From: DASSKW01 sp035690065
GTDB lineage: Bacteria; Pseudomonadota; Gammaproteobacteria; Natronospirales; REEB76
DNA: 16,652 bases
Direction: 5' to 3'
Assembly (NCBI GenBank): GCA_035690065.1
Contig: DASSKW010000077.1
Span: 1 to 16,652 of the forward strand
The notes beneath the pieces are model-generated. The model did not search any database, was not told where the DNA came from, and saw nothing but the letters and a program-made list of their open reading frames with translations. A program made the translations under genes and the position numbers. Below are positions 1 through 7,139 of the stretch, piece by piece. Numbering within the stretch: the first letter of the stretch is position 1; every line of letters starts with the position of its first letter.

Positions 1-123
1 TACCCAGGCGATGGACAGCAATAACAGGATGCTGACCAGCAGGGGCAGACGACGTTCAAGCGCGGCAAAAGTGCGGCGCCAGGCTGCTTCGCCGCCCGGA
101 AGGCGCAGGGCATTGATTGACAT
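1..123 (-). CDS. 5' end of a probable type II secretion protein GspC (partial)
   Basis: The reverse strand reads open from an ATG at 123 to the window edge, giving 41 residues. The product starts MSINALRLPGG, has an Arg-rich stretch (WRRTF, ERR) and then a hydrophobic segment LPLLVSILLLLSIAWV at about residues 26-41. This is a short cytoplasmic N-terminus followed by a single signal anchor. That layout, and the RRLPLLV-type entry into the membrane segment, resemble GspC, the inner-membrane protein that links the outer-membrane secretin to the inner platform of the type II secretion system. The periplasmic HR and PDZ domains that would confirm this lie outside the window. Another bitopic membrane protein is possible. 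The gene is divergent from the adenylate cyclase gene. No strong ribosome binding site is visible. Confidence 0.5.
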   Translation of the reverse strand, partial: MSINALRLPGGEAAWRRTFAALERRLPLLVSILLLLSIAWV

Positions 124-293
124 AGCTATAGTTAGGTTCCCACTGAGCGCTTTCGTTCCACACCGGCCCCACACCGGCTCATGTCCACCAGCTGCATCAT
201 ACTGACTGGGCGCCTCTTGCCTCAAGGGCGGCAGGACATAGGGCGGGCGGGTCAGATACACTACCTGACATAACGGCAATCCTGGGGTTACGC
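124..293. promoter_or_regulatory. Divergent intergenic control region with tandem repeat
   Basis: This gap separates two divergent genes and must hold both promoters. It contains a perfect 10-bp direct repeat, CCACACCGGC, at 158-167 and 169-178, an 11-bp period that places both copies on one face of the helix. A short inverted repeat, GTCAG (251-255) and CTGAC (265-269), lies nearer the cyclase start. No convincing -35/-10 pair was found by eye on either strand. That the region is regulatory is inferred from its position and the repeat. Confidence 0.4.
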
Positions 294-2522
294 GTGCATA
301 TCCGTCACCTGGTACGAATCGCCATCAGCCTGGTGCTGTTTTTGGCATTTGTCGCTTATATCAACGGGATGTTGCCGGTCAGGCTGGTTGACCAGCTGGA
401 ATATTACGCTTATGACGCACGCGTGCGTTTGACTATGCCGGATACGGTGGACCCCCGTATCGTCATCGTCGATATCGATGACCAGACCTATCGTGAGAAA
501 GGCTGGCCGCTGTCACATGATCTATATGCGCTGCTGATAAACCAGTTATTCAACAAATATCATGTCAAGCTGGTCGCGTTCGACGTGATGTTTGCGGATC
601 CGGACCGTGGTCAGGATCTGGCGTTGTTGGATCAGTTGCAGAAGGGGCCGCTCAAGAACGACACCAATTTCAGCATGATCGCTCAGAAGCTGCGCCCCGG
701 CCTGGAACGGGACCAACAGTTTGCGGACAGCATGACACATAGGCCGGTGGTGCTGGGATATGTGTTTTCGGGGGCAAGCAATTTCAAGGAACAAGCATCG
801 TTGGGGCAATTACCTGCACCGATCGTCCCTGATGTGGCAGGCCGCTATCCACATCTGGAATTCCCCAAGGCTGTTTCCTATACCAGCAATTACGCCTTAT
901 TCGCACAGGCGGCGGCGGATCAGGGTTTCTTCTCGAATCCCAATGATGAGGATGGCAGCTTCCGTCGGGTATGGTTGGTGCGGCAGTACGGCGGCAATCT
1001 GTATGCCTCGCTGGATTTGGCGGTATTGCAGATACTGGAAAACCAGGCACCACTCAAATTTGTATTCGATACCACGGACCCCGGCAAATATGACGCTGCA
1101 CATCTCGATGCGGTTTCAGTCGGTGATGCCGTCATCCCTGTGAACCGCAGCATGACGACGCTGGTGCCTTATCGCGGGCCGGTACGCAGTTTTCCCTATG
1201 TGTCGGCCGGGGCTGTCATGGATGGGAATGCTGATGCCAAGACTCTGGCGAATGCCATCGTCTATGTCGGAACTTCGGCGGCCGGCCTGCTCGACCTGCG
1301 TACAACACCGGTAGGCAGTCTTTATCCCGGAGTCGAAGTGCATGCAAATCTTCTGTCCGGGATACTGGATCATCGTATCAAGAGTGCTCAGCCGCAGTAT
1401 GGGAAAGGGGCATTGGTATTGCTGTTGCTGATCGTCGCGGTTGTCGTTACATGGTTTTCGATGCGGGCATCCATATTGATCAACAGTCTGGTTGCGCTTG
1501 GCCTGTTTGTCGCGATTGTGGGAAGTAACCTGCTGGTCTGGATATACGGGAATTTTGTCTTCCCTCTCGCAGCATCGTTGCTGTTTCTGGTCACCCTATT
1601 CGTACTGCATGCGCTATATGGATTTTTTGTCGAGTCCCGCGGCAAACGCCATCTTTCACGAATGTTCAGTCAGTACATCCCGCCGGAGCTGGTAGAGGAG
1701 ATGGATCAGCAGCAGGAAGCGTATTCCATGGACAGTGACAGCCGTGAGCTGACCGTCATGTTTTCTGATGTGCGCGGGTTCACCAGTATCTCGGAAGGGC
1801 TTAACCCGAAAGATCTCAGCCAATTGATGAACGAGTTCCTCACGCCGATGACTCGCATCATCCATACTCACCGCGGCACCATCGACAAATATATGGGTGA
1901 TGCCATCATGGCATTCTGGGGTGCGCCCTTGCAGGACGCGCAACACGCCCGGCACACACTGGATGCCGCACTGGCGATGAATGATGCGCTGGCTGGATTG
2001 AACAAAGAGTTTACGGCACGTGGCTGGCCGGCGCTGCGCATCGGTATCGGTATCAATACCGGCAACATGAATGTCGGCGACATGGGTTCGGAATTCCGCC
2101 GCGCTTACACCGTGATGGGCGATGCGGTAAACCTGGGCTCACGTCTGGAAGGGCTGACTAAACAGTACGCGGTGACCATCATTTGCAGCGACACCACTCG
2201 TGCAGCAGTACCCGAATTCAGCTATCTGGAACTGGATCAGGTGCGCGTCAAGGGCAAGGAGCAACCGGTGGGCATCTATGAGCCGCTCGGCCTCAAAGAT
2301 TCCGTGGACAAGACAGTGCGGTCGCTCCTGACCCGTCACAAGCAGGCACTGACTTATTATCGCAAACAGGACTGGGATGGTGCGGAACGTGAATTTTTCA
2401 CGCTCCAGCAGGCCATGCCGGAGCGTGTGTTGTTCAAGCTGTATCTCGATCGTATCGCCTATTTCCGCGCCCACCCACCCGGCGAGAACTGGGACGGGGT
2501 ATTCACTTTCACGACAAAATAG
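294..2522 (+). CDS. CHASE2-domain membrane adenylate cyclase (class III)
   Basis: The 742-residue product should convert ATP to cyclic AMP at the inner membrane in response to a signal sensed outside the cytoplasm. It has an N-terminal membrane segment (about 7-26), a CHASE2 sensor domain (about 30-365), three closely spaced membrane helices (about 372-390, 394-418, 421-445) and a class III cyclase domain (about 485-665). Visible catalytic residues are the metal-binding aspartates D492 (FSDVRGFTS) and D536 (DKYMGDAIMAF), adenine-selecting K532 and D610 (VMGDAVN), and transition-state N613 and R617. The Lys/Asp pair argues for adenylate rather than guanylate cyclase. The last 75 residues form a helical tail. 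The start is GTG, preceded by TGGGG at 283-287. The gene is divergent from the probable gspC and 216 bases upstream of clpS. The ligand cannot be inferred. Confidence 0.92.
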   Translation: MHIRHLVRIAISLVLFLAFVAYINGMLPVRLVDQLEYYAYDARVRLTMPDTVDPRIVIVDIDDQTYREKGWPLSHDLYALLINQLFNKYHVKLVAFDVMFADPDRGQDLALLDQLQKGPLKNDTNFSMIAQKLRPGLERDQQFADSMTHRPVVLGYVFSGASNFKEQASLGQLPAPIVPDVAGRYPHLEFPKAVSYTSNYALFAQAAADQGFFSNPNDEDGSFRRVWLVRQYGGNLYASLDLAVLQILENQAPLKFVFDTTDPGKYDAAHLDAVSVGDAVIPVNRSMTTLVPYRGPVRSFPYVSAGAVMDGNADAKTLANAIVYVGTSAAGLLDLRTTPVGSLYPGVEVHANLLSGILDHRIKSAQPQYGKGALVLLLLIVAVVVTWFSMRASILINSLVALGLFVAIVGSNLLVWIYGNFVFPLAASLLFLVTLFVLHALYGFFVESRGKRHLSRMFSQYIPPELVEEMDQQQEAYSMDSDSRELTVMFSDVRGFTSISEGLNPKDLSQLMNEFLTPMTRIIHTHRGTIDKYMGDAIMAFWGAPLQDAQHARHTLDAALAMNDALAGLNKEFTARGWPALRIGIGINTGNMNVGDMGSEFRRAYTVMGDAVNLGSRLEGLTKQYAVTIICSDTTRAAVPEFSYLELDQVRVKGKEQPVGIYEPLGLKDSVDKTVRSLLTRHKQALTYYRKQDWDGAEREFFTLQQAMPERVLFKLYLDRIAYFRAHPPGENWDGVFTFTTK

Positions 2523-2545
2523 CCTGTTTACCGGCTCTGTCGGCG

Positions 2546-2577
2546 CGGTACTTGTACCGATGGGTGTGATACCCCAT
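2546..2577 (+). terminator. Two adjacent short hairpins after the cyclase gene (weak terminator candidate)
   Basis: Just after the cyclase stop codon, CGGTA and TACCG (2546-2550 and 2555-2559) can pair around a four-base loop. Immediately after, ATGGG and CCCAT (2560-2564 and 2573-2577) can pair around eight bases. No T-run follows either stem, so this is not a standard intrinsic terminator. It may shield the mRNA 3' end or mean nothing. The rest of 2578-2726 shows no gene that I can support. Confidence 0.25.
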
Positions 2578-2726
2578 ATAGCGGGTATGCATGCTTTTCT
2601 CCGTCCGGCGGCGCTGACCAGAGGATTCGTATTCAAGCCACATCCGGGTCGCCAACAACCTGTTTTATCAGGGTATTTCCCTCCTGTGGGGCTGCCAATG
2701 GAGTCACTGGCAACCGGGATTTCAGC

Positions 2727-2732
2727 TAAAAT
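2727..2732 (+). promoter_or_regulatory. Possible -10 element for clpS
   Basis: TAAAAT matches the sigma-70 -10 consensus at five of six positions. It ends six bases before the clpS ATG, so a transcript starting at the usual distance would be leaderless or nearly so. No good -35 hexamer lies 16-18 bases upstream, so the call is weak. Confidence 0.25.
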
Positions 2733-2738
2733 CAGTCC

Positions 2739-3062
2739 ATGAGCAACCAGCGTAACGACGAGGAGACCCAGCGCGGCCTGGTGGTCGAGGAAGCCAAACC
2801 GCGCCTCAAACCGCCGCCGCTCTACAAGGTGGTGCTGCTTAACGACGACTACACTCCGATGGATTTTGTGGTCGAAGTCCTGCAGACCTTTTTTTACATG
2901 GACCGGCCCAAGGCCACCCAGATCATGTTGCATGTGCATACCCGGGGCAAGGGTATCTGTGGTGTGTTCACCTATGAGATCGCCGAGACCAAAGCGGCGC
3001 AGGTCAACGATTATTCACGCAAGCACCAGCATCCTTTGCTGTGCACGCTGGAGGAAGCCTGA
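2739..3062 (+). CDS. clpS: ATP-dependent Clp protease adaptor ClpS
   Basis: This 107-residue protein is the N-recognin of the bacterial N-degron pathway. It binds proteins with N-terminal Leu, Phe, Tyr or Trp and delivers them to ClpA. After a flexible acidic tail of about 24 residues comes the ClpS core, PPLYKVVLLNDDYTPMDFVV. The binding-pocket residues N35, D36, D37 and M41 and the histidine of MLHVH (H65) are present. The core ends in HPLLCTLEEA, as is typical. Length is normal (E. coli 106). No Shine-Dalgarno sequence lies 5-12 bases before the ATG, in contrast to clpA. The stop codon is two bases before the clpA start, so the two genes are surely cotranscribed. Confidence 0.98.
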   Translation: MSNQRNDEETQRGLVVEEAKPRLKPPPLYKVVLLNDDYTPMDFVVEVLQTFFYMDRPKATQIMLHVHTRGKGICGVFTYEIAETKAAQVNDYSRKHQHPLLCTLEEA

Positions 3063-3064
3063 CC

Positions 3065-5350
3065 ATGCTGAGTAAGGAACTGGAATTCTGTCTGAATGCG
3101 GCTTTCAAGGAAGCGCGCGCCAAACAGCACGAGTTCATGACCGTGGAACATCTATTGTTGGCTTTGCTCGATACACCGCGAGTGATCGAGGTGTTGCGTG
3201 CCTGTGGTGCGGATATCGAGGCCATGCGCCATGAATTACTCGAATACGTGGATACCAACACACCGCGCCTCGATTTGCCGGATCCGGATGTGCAGCCGAC
3301 GCTGGGTTTCCAGCGGGTATTGCAGCGCGCGGTCTTTCACGTGCAATCCTCGGGACGCAAGGAAGTTAGCGCCCTGAATGTATTGGTCGCGATCTTTGGC
3401 GAGAAGGAATCGCATGCGGTTTACATGCTGGGGCAGCAGGGTGTCGCACGTCTCGATGTGGTCAACTATATCTCACATGGTATATCCAAGGTCCATGAAG
3501 ACGAACCTCAACCGGGGGCATCTGAAGCGGCTGAGGATGACGAAGATTCATCCAAGGCCGGACGTAGTGCGCTCGATATCTACACTTCCAATCTGAATCA
3601 GATGGCGCGTGAAGGGCGCATCGATCCGCTCATCGGCCGCGAACATGAGATTGAACGCACCATCCAGATACTGTGCCGTCGCCGCAAGAACAACCCATTG
3701 TTTGTAGGCGAAGCGGGGGTCGGCAAGACTGCCTTGGCAGAGGGGTTGGCGCGGCTCATTGTCGAAGAGCAGGTTCCCGACCTGCTGCGGGATGCCAATG
3801 TCTATTCGCTCGATATGGGCGCATTGATTGCCGGTACCAAATACCGTGGCGATTTCGAGAAGCGTCTCAAGGGCGTGATCTCGGAATTGAAGCGTCAACC
3901 AGGTGCGATCCTGTTCATCGACGAGATCCACACCGTGATCGGAGCCGGTGCGGCATCCGGCGGTGTGATGGATGCTTCCAATCTCATCAAACCGGTGCTG
4001 GCGAGTGGTGAACTCAAGTGCATCGGCTCAACCACCTATCAGGAATACCGTGGCATCTTCGAGAAAGACCGCGCCCTGGCACGCCGCTTCCAGAAGATCG
4101 ATGTGCCGGAACCCAGCGTGGAAGAGACCGCCCGTATCCTGAAAGGCTTGCGTCACAAGTTCGAAGAGCATCACGAAGTCAAATATTCAAACAAGGTACT
4201 TGAGGTTGCCGCCGACCTGGCATCGCGTTATATCAACGATCGTCATCTGCCAGACAAGGCCATCGATGTCATCGACGAGGCTGGCGCCAACATGCGTCTG
4301 CGGCCGGCGAACAAGCGCCGCAAGACCATCAGTGTGCAAGATGTGGAAGATATCGTTGCCAAGATGGCGCGTATCCCGCCGAAGAGCGTCTCGACTTCAG
4401 ACAAGGAAAACCTGCGCAATCTGGAGCGTGACCTGAAACTGGTTATCTATGGTCAGGACAAGGCGATCGAATCGCTGGCGTCGGCTATCAAGATGTCACG
4501 CTCGGGACTCGGCAACGAGAGTAAACCCATAGGCTCATTCCTGCTGGCAGGACCGACCGGTGTCGGCAAGACCGAGATTACCAAGCAACTGGCGTTGATC
4601 CTGGGTATCGAATTCCTGCGCTTCGATATGTCCGAGTACATGGAACGGCACACCGTCTCACGCCTGATCGGCGCACCGCCGGGATATGTGGGATTCGATC
4701 AGGGTGGATTACTTACAGATGCGGTACTCAAACATCCACATTGTGTCCTGCTCATGGACGAGATCGAGAAGTCGCATCAGGAAGTCTTCAACCTGCTGCT
4801 GCAGGTCATGGATCACGGCACCTTGACGGACAACAACGGCCGCAAGGCGGATTTTCGCAATGTCATCATCGTGATGACTACCAATGCCGGGGCTCAGGAT
4901 ATGAGCCGCCCCGCAATCGGCTTCACACAGGCGGATAATAGCCCCGACGGCATGGAAGCGATTCGTCGCCTGTTCAGCCCGGAATTTCGCAATCGGCTGG
5001 ATGCGATCATCCACTTCAACACTCTCGATCCGCGCACCATAGCCCGGGTGGTGGATAAGTTCGTCATCGAACTCGAAGGGCAGTTGGAACAGAAAGGCGT
5101 GGTGCTGGATGTGGATGAGCTTGCACGCAAGCTGATTGCCGAACGTGGTTACGATCCCAAGATGGGCGCACGCCCGATGGCACGCGTCATCCAGGAACAC
5201 ATCAAACGCCCTCTGGCGGAAGAATTACTGTTCGGGCGTCTCGTGCATGGCGGGCATGTACGAGTGGGCGTCAAGAATGGTGAATTCGAGATTCATATCG
5301 ATCCCATCGCTCTACCGGCGAGCACCGAGCCTTCGGCGTCAACGCATTGA
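3065..5350 (+). CDS. clpA: ClpA, ATPase subunit of the ClpAP protease
   Basis: ClpA is a double-ring AAA+ unfoldase that feeds substrates, including those brought by ClpS, into ClpP. The 761-residue product has the N domain that docks ClpS (about 1-145), an acidic linker, AAA-1 with Walker A GEAGVGKT (215-222) and Walker B FIDE (284-287), a pore-loop motif GTKYRGDFE (257-265), and AAA-2 with Walker A GPTGVGKT (496-503) and Walker B LMDE (563-566). The ClpP-docking loop is IGF at about 618-620, where E. coli ClpA has IGL. The ATG at 3065 (MLSKELEF) is preferred over an in-frame start at 3041, because it follows GGAGGAAG at the usual distance and matches the family N-terminus. clpP is not in this window. 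Confidence 0.98.
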   Translation: MLSKELEFCLNAAFKEARAKQHEFMTVEHLLLALLDTPRVIEVLRACGADIEAMRHELLEYVDTNTPRLDLPDPDVQPTLGFQRVLQRAVFHVQSSGRKEVSALNVLVAIFGEKESHAVYMLGQQGVARLDVVNYISHGISKVHEDEPQPGASEAAEDDEDSSKAGRSALDIYTSNLNQMAREGRIDPLIGREHEIERTIQILCRRRKNNPLFVGEAGVGKTALAEGLARLIVEEQVPDLLRDANVYSLDMGALIAGTKYRGDFEKRLKGVISELKRQPGAILFIDEIHTVIGAGAASGGVMDASNLIKPVLASGELKCIGSTTYQEYRGIFEKDRALARRFQKIDVPEPSVEETARILKGLRHKFEEHHEVKYSNKVLEVAADLASRYINDRHLPDKAIDVIDEAGANMRLRPANKRRKTISVQDVEDIVAKMARIPPKSVSTSDKENLRNLERDLKLVIYGQDKAIESLASAIKMSRSGLGNESKPIGSFLLAGPTGVGKTEITKQLALILGIEFLRFDMSEYMERHTVSRLIGAPPGYVGFDQGGLLTDAVLKHPHCVLLMDEIEKSHQEVFNLLLQVMDHGTLTDNNGRKADFRNVIIVMTTNAGAQDMSRPAIGFTQADNSPDGMEAIRRLFSPEFRNRLDAIIHFNTLDPRTIARVVDKFVIELEGQLEQKGVVLDVDELARKLIAERGYDPKMGARPMARVIQEHIKRPLAEELLFGRLVHGGHVRVGVKNGEFEIHIDPIALPASTEPSASTH

Positions 5351-5370
5351 GCCGGATCTTTGCTGGAATA

Positions 5371-5412
5371 AACGCGGCACCCGTATAAAAGGGGGTACAC
5401 GGACGCCGCGTT
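5371..5412. terminator. Large hairpin between convergent genes, probable bidirectional terminator
   Basis: AACGCGGC at 5371-5378 pairs perfectly with GCCGCGTT at 5405-5412. Inside, after a symmetric 2x2 mismatch, CCGT (5381-5384) pairs with ACGG (5399-5402). It lies 20 bases after clpA and 17 bases from the end of the convergent DUF3887-like gene. On the reverse strand the stem is followed by TTTATT. On the forward strand the T-run is very short. Position and stem strength support a shared terminator; the loop of 14 bases is larger than usual. Confidence 0.55.
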
Positions 5413-5429
5413 CATGAGGCAGTTTAGAT

Positions 5430-5837
5430 TCAACTTGCGGGTTTAAAGTACAACCCGGCGATTTTTCCAGTCTTGTCGAATGCTACCTGAGTCCAAAGCT
5501 CGCCATCCTTGAAGACAGTCTTTACCAGCACGATGGAATCGTCCTGGTAGTTGAGAGTCCTGGTTTCACCGGTCTTCTGGAATGCACCAGTCTGTTCCGT
5601 AATCTGCGTCCAGACAGCCTTCAGTCTGGCCGTTGGCAATTCCTGCTTCATCTTGTCATTGAATTCCGTCTCAACCGCCGCGAAGTTACCTTTTGACAGT
5701 TGAGTCACCAGAGTCTGGACCTGTTGCACTTCCCGATTCTGAGCGGGCTTGTCATTTGCGGCAAATACCAAAGAGGTTCCCAGCAATAATGAACTGCATA
5801 ACAAAATCGAAGCAATATTGAATCTGATGCGCATCAT
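5430..5837 (-). CDS. Small exported DUF3887-like protein
   Basis: The 135-residue product begins with a Sec signal peptide: basic MMRIR, a hydrophobic core around ILLCSSLLLGTSLVFA, and probable cleavage after VFA (26) or the next Ala. The cysteine does not sit in a proper lipobox, so a soluble periplasmic protein is more likely than a lipoprotein. The mature part (about 108 residues) has the pattern of DUF3887/PF13026: a helix VQTLVTQLSKGNFAAVETEF, then LKAVWTQI, GAFQKTG, paired beta-strands, and an end FDKTGKIAGLYFKP. The biochemical role of this fold is not established. The reading frame stays open upstream to a TTG at 6014, but AGGAG sits four bases before the ATG at 5837 and the signal peptide starts there, so that start is chosen. 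The next codon, at 5834, is also ATG and equally possible. Confidence 0.75.
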   Translation of the reverse strand: MMRIRFNIASILLCSSLLLGTSLVFAANDKPAQNREVQQVQTLVTQLSKGNFAAVETEFNDKMKQELPTARLKAVWTQITEQTGAFQKTGETRTLNYQDDSIVLVKTVFKDGELWTQVAFDKTGKIAGLYFKPAS

Positions 5838-6037
5838 GTATCTCCTGGTTTTTTGATCAAAGATATTGAGCATGAGGTGAATGAGGGATGATTGGAGATC
5901 CCAGGTGTCGTGCAATATACCGGTAATCGTCTTAAGGGCTACAGGAAACCGGTGAGATGTGTCTGAAGGCGCAGCGGCGATGACAGCAGGCATGCTCGCC
6001 AGCAGGATCAACAAAGAACAGTTAACGTGATTCTCAT
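5838..6037 (-). pseudogene. Possible remnant of a second signal-peptide gene
   Basis: An ATG at 6037, preceded by AAGGGGC, reads MRITLTVLC and then stops. In another frame, from 6014, the reverse strand reads LILLASMPAVIAAAPSDTS, which looks like the hydrophobic core and cleavage region of a Sec signal peptide. Joining the two by a one-base shift would give a normal signal peptide. The following codons run open into the DUF3887-like gene but match no domain that I recognise. This could be a decayed small exported-protein gene, a paralogue remnant, a sequencing indel or chance. Confidence 0.25.
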
Positions 6038-6063
6038 CTGAAGCCCCTTGGCCCCGAGAATCG

Positions 6064-6097
6064 AGATTGCTGTTGAAGATTATGCCGGGCGCAATCT
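6064..6097 (-). repeat. Inverted repeat downstream of infA
   Basis: AGATTGC (6064-6070) and GCAATCT (6091-6097) are perfect complements separated by 20 bases, about 17 bases past the infA stop codon. It could end or protect the infA transcript. No T-run follows on the reverse strand, so it is recorded as a repeat rather than a terminator. Confidence 0.3.
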
Positions 6098-6113
6098 AAT
6101 CAGATCAACCGGG

Positions 6114-6332
6114 TCATTTGCCGCGGTAGGTGATACGGCCCTTGGTCAGATCGTACGGCGTGAGTTCGACTGTCACGCGGTCGCCGGTCAGGATGCGGAT
6201 GTAGTGTTTGCGCATACGGCCGGAGATGTGCGCGAGCACCACGTGGCCGTTGTCGAGTTCCACCCGGAAAGTGGTGTTGGGCAGGGTCTCCACGACCTTG
6301 CCTTCCATCTGGATATTGTCTTCTTTCGGCAT
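6114..6332 (-). CDS. infA: Translation initiation factor IF-1
   Basis: IF-1 binds the A site of the 30S subunit during initiation and works with IF-2 and IF-3. The 72-residue product has the length of E. coli IF-1 and nearly its sequence, including KEDNI, ETLPNT, FRVELDNGHVV, AHISGRMRKHYIRIL, GDRVTVELTPYDL and KGRI. It is a single S1-like OB-fold domain. The ATG follows AGAGG four bases upstream. It is the last gene of the leftward aat-bpt-infA group, but the 93-base gap before it holds a possible promoter of its own. Linkage of infA to aat and clpA is conserved in gammaproteobacteria. Confidence 0.99.
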   Translation of the reverse strand: MPKEDNIQMEGKVVETLPNTTFRVELDNGHVVLAHISGRMRKHYIRILTGDRVTVELTPYDLTKGRITYRGK

Positions 6333-6386
6333 ATGTCCTCTGAGCCAGGATGGCCGCTGACCCTCGGGTGCGGCATCGGGGCGCAG

Positions 6387-6415
6387 ATTCTGCCGGAATC
6401 GGCCGCCATGTTCAA
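6387..6415 (-). promoter_or_regulatory. Candidate sigma-70 promoter for infA
   Basis: On the reverse strand TTGAAC (6415-6410) and CAGAAT (6392-6387) are separated by exactly 17 bases. Each matches its consensus at four of six positions. Transcription would start near 6380 and give a leader of about 48 bases. It lies wholly within the bpt-infA gap, which would fit independent expression of an essential translation factor. Confidence 0.35.
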
Positions 6416-6425
6416 CCGAGCAGGT

Positions 6426-7139
6426 TTATTTGACTGCTTGCCAGCCATCGGACCCGAAGCGCTCGAAGGGCCGGAAGCGGTCCTTGTATGCCATCTTGCG
6501 GCTGGCAGCGATCCAGTATCCCAGATACAACCAGCGTAATCCGCGGCGCCGGGCTTCCTCGATCTGCCAGAGGATTGCAAAGGTACCGAGACTGCGCCTG
6601 GCCAGCTCCGGATCGTAATAGGTGTATACCGCCGAAAGGGCGTCGTCCAGTTCATCCATGACCGCGACGCTGGCCAGTTGCCTGGCCAGCCGGAACTCAA
6701 CAGATACAGTGTTGCTCCAGCGGCTGGTGAGGAAAGTGTCGTAGTCGGCCGGGGTGTGCTGGTCCATGCCTCCGCCTGGGTGGCGTCGCGCCAGATAATG
6801 CTGATACAAAGCAAAATGATCGGGATTGGATTCAGTGGGATGCAGACTGATTTCCAGATCCCGGTTCACTTTCCAGACACGACGTTGGTTGCGATCCGCG
6901 CGGAAATCCACGACGGGGATCCGTAGCGGCACACATGCCTGGCAATGTTCACATTGCGGGCGATAGAGAAAACCGCCACTGCGGCGAAACCCTTGTGCTG
7001 CAAATGCGGTGTAGAGCGACTGTTGAGGTGCGACCTGCGGGTCAAGGAAGACGGTGCGCGCTGCCTGATCGGCGAGATACCCACAGGGGTGCTCGGGTGA
7101 AAGATAAAGTGCCAGACGGTCGTGTACGTTTTCCTTCAT
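6426..7139 (-). CDS. bpt: Aspartate/glutamate leucyltransferase (Bpt)
   Basis: Bpt transfers leucine from Leu-tRNA to proteins with N-terminal Asp or Glu, turning them into ClpS/ClpAP substrates. The 237-residue product shows the N-terminal cysteine cluster of the arginyl/leucyl-transferase family (C19 in HPCGYL; C63, C66 and C69 in PQCEHCQACVPLRI). It also has PGGGMDQHTPADY and the C-terminal signature YLGYWIAASRKMAYKDRFRPFE. In many relatives the residue after the Gly/Ala of YWI is Cys; here it is Ser. Length is normal for the bacterial enzyme. The start overlaps the aat stop codon by one base (TGATG), so translation is probably coupled. E. coli lacks this gene, but Vibrio and many other proteobacteria have it. 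Confidence 0.95.
   Translation of the reverse strand: MKENVHDRLALYLSPEHPCGYLADQAARTVFLDPQVAPQQSLYTAFAAQGFRRSGGFLYRPQCEHCQACVPLRIPVVDFRADRNQRRVWKVNRDLEISLHPTESNPDHFALYQHYLARRHPGGGMDQHTPADYDTFLTSRWSNTVSVEFRLARQLASVAVMDELDDALSAVYTYYDPELARRSLGTFAILWQIEEARRRGLRWLYLGYWIAASRKMAYKDRFRPFERFGSDGWQAVK

Noticed and set aside
251..269. Strong operator formed by GTCAG and CTGAC before the cyclase gene
   Set aside because: The arms are only five bases with no extension, which is expected by chance at this length.
2139..2939. A 266-codon reverse-strand open frame spanning the end of the cyclase gene, the gap and the start of clpS
   Set aside because: It is antisense to two well-supported genes, has no recognisable motif and no domain-like composition.
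5838..6113. A serW-like tRNA gene, which E. coli has between clpA and infA
   Set aside because: I found no acceptor/T-loop pattern such as GGTTCAAATC or a matching 3' CCA end.
6048..6539. A 163-codon forward open frame over infA and the end of bpt
   Set aside because: It mirrors infA and bpt in antisense and has no support of its own.
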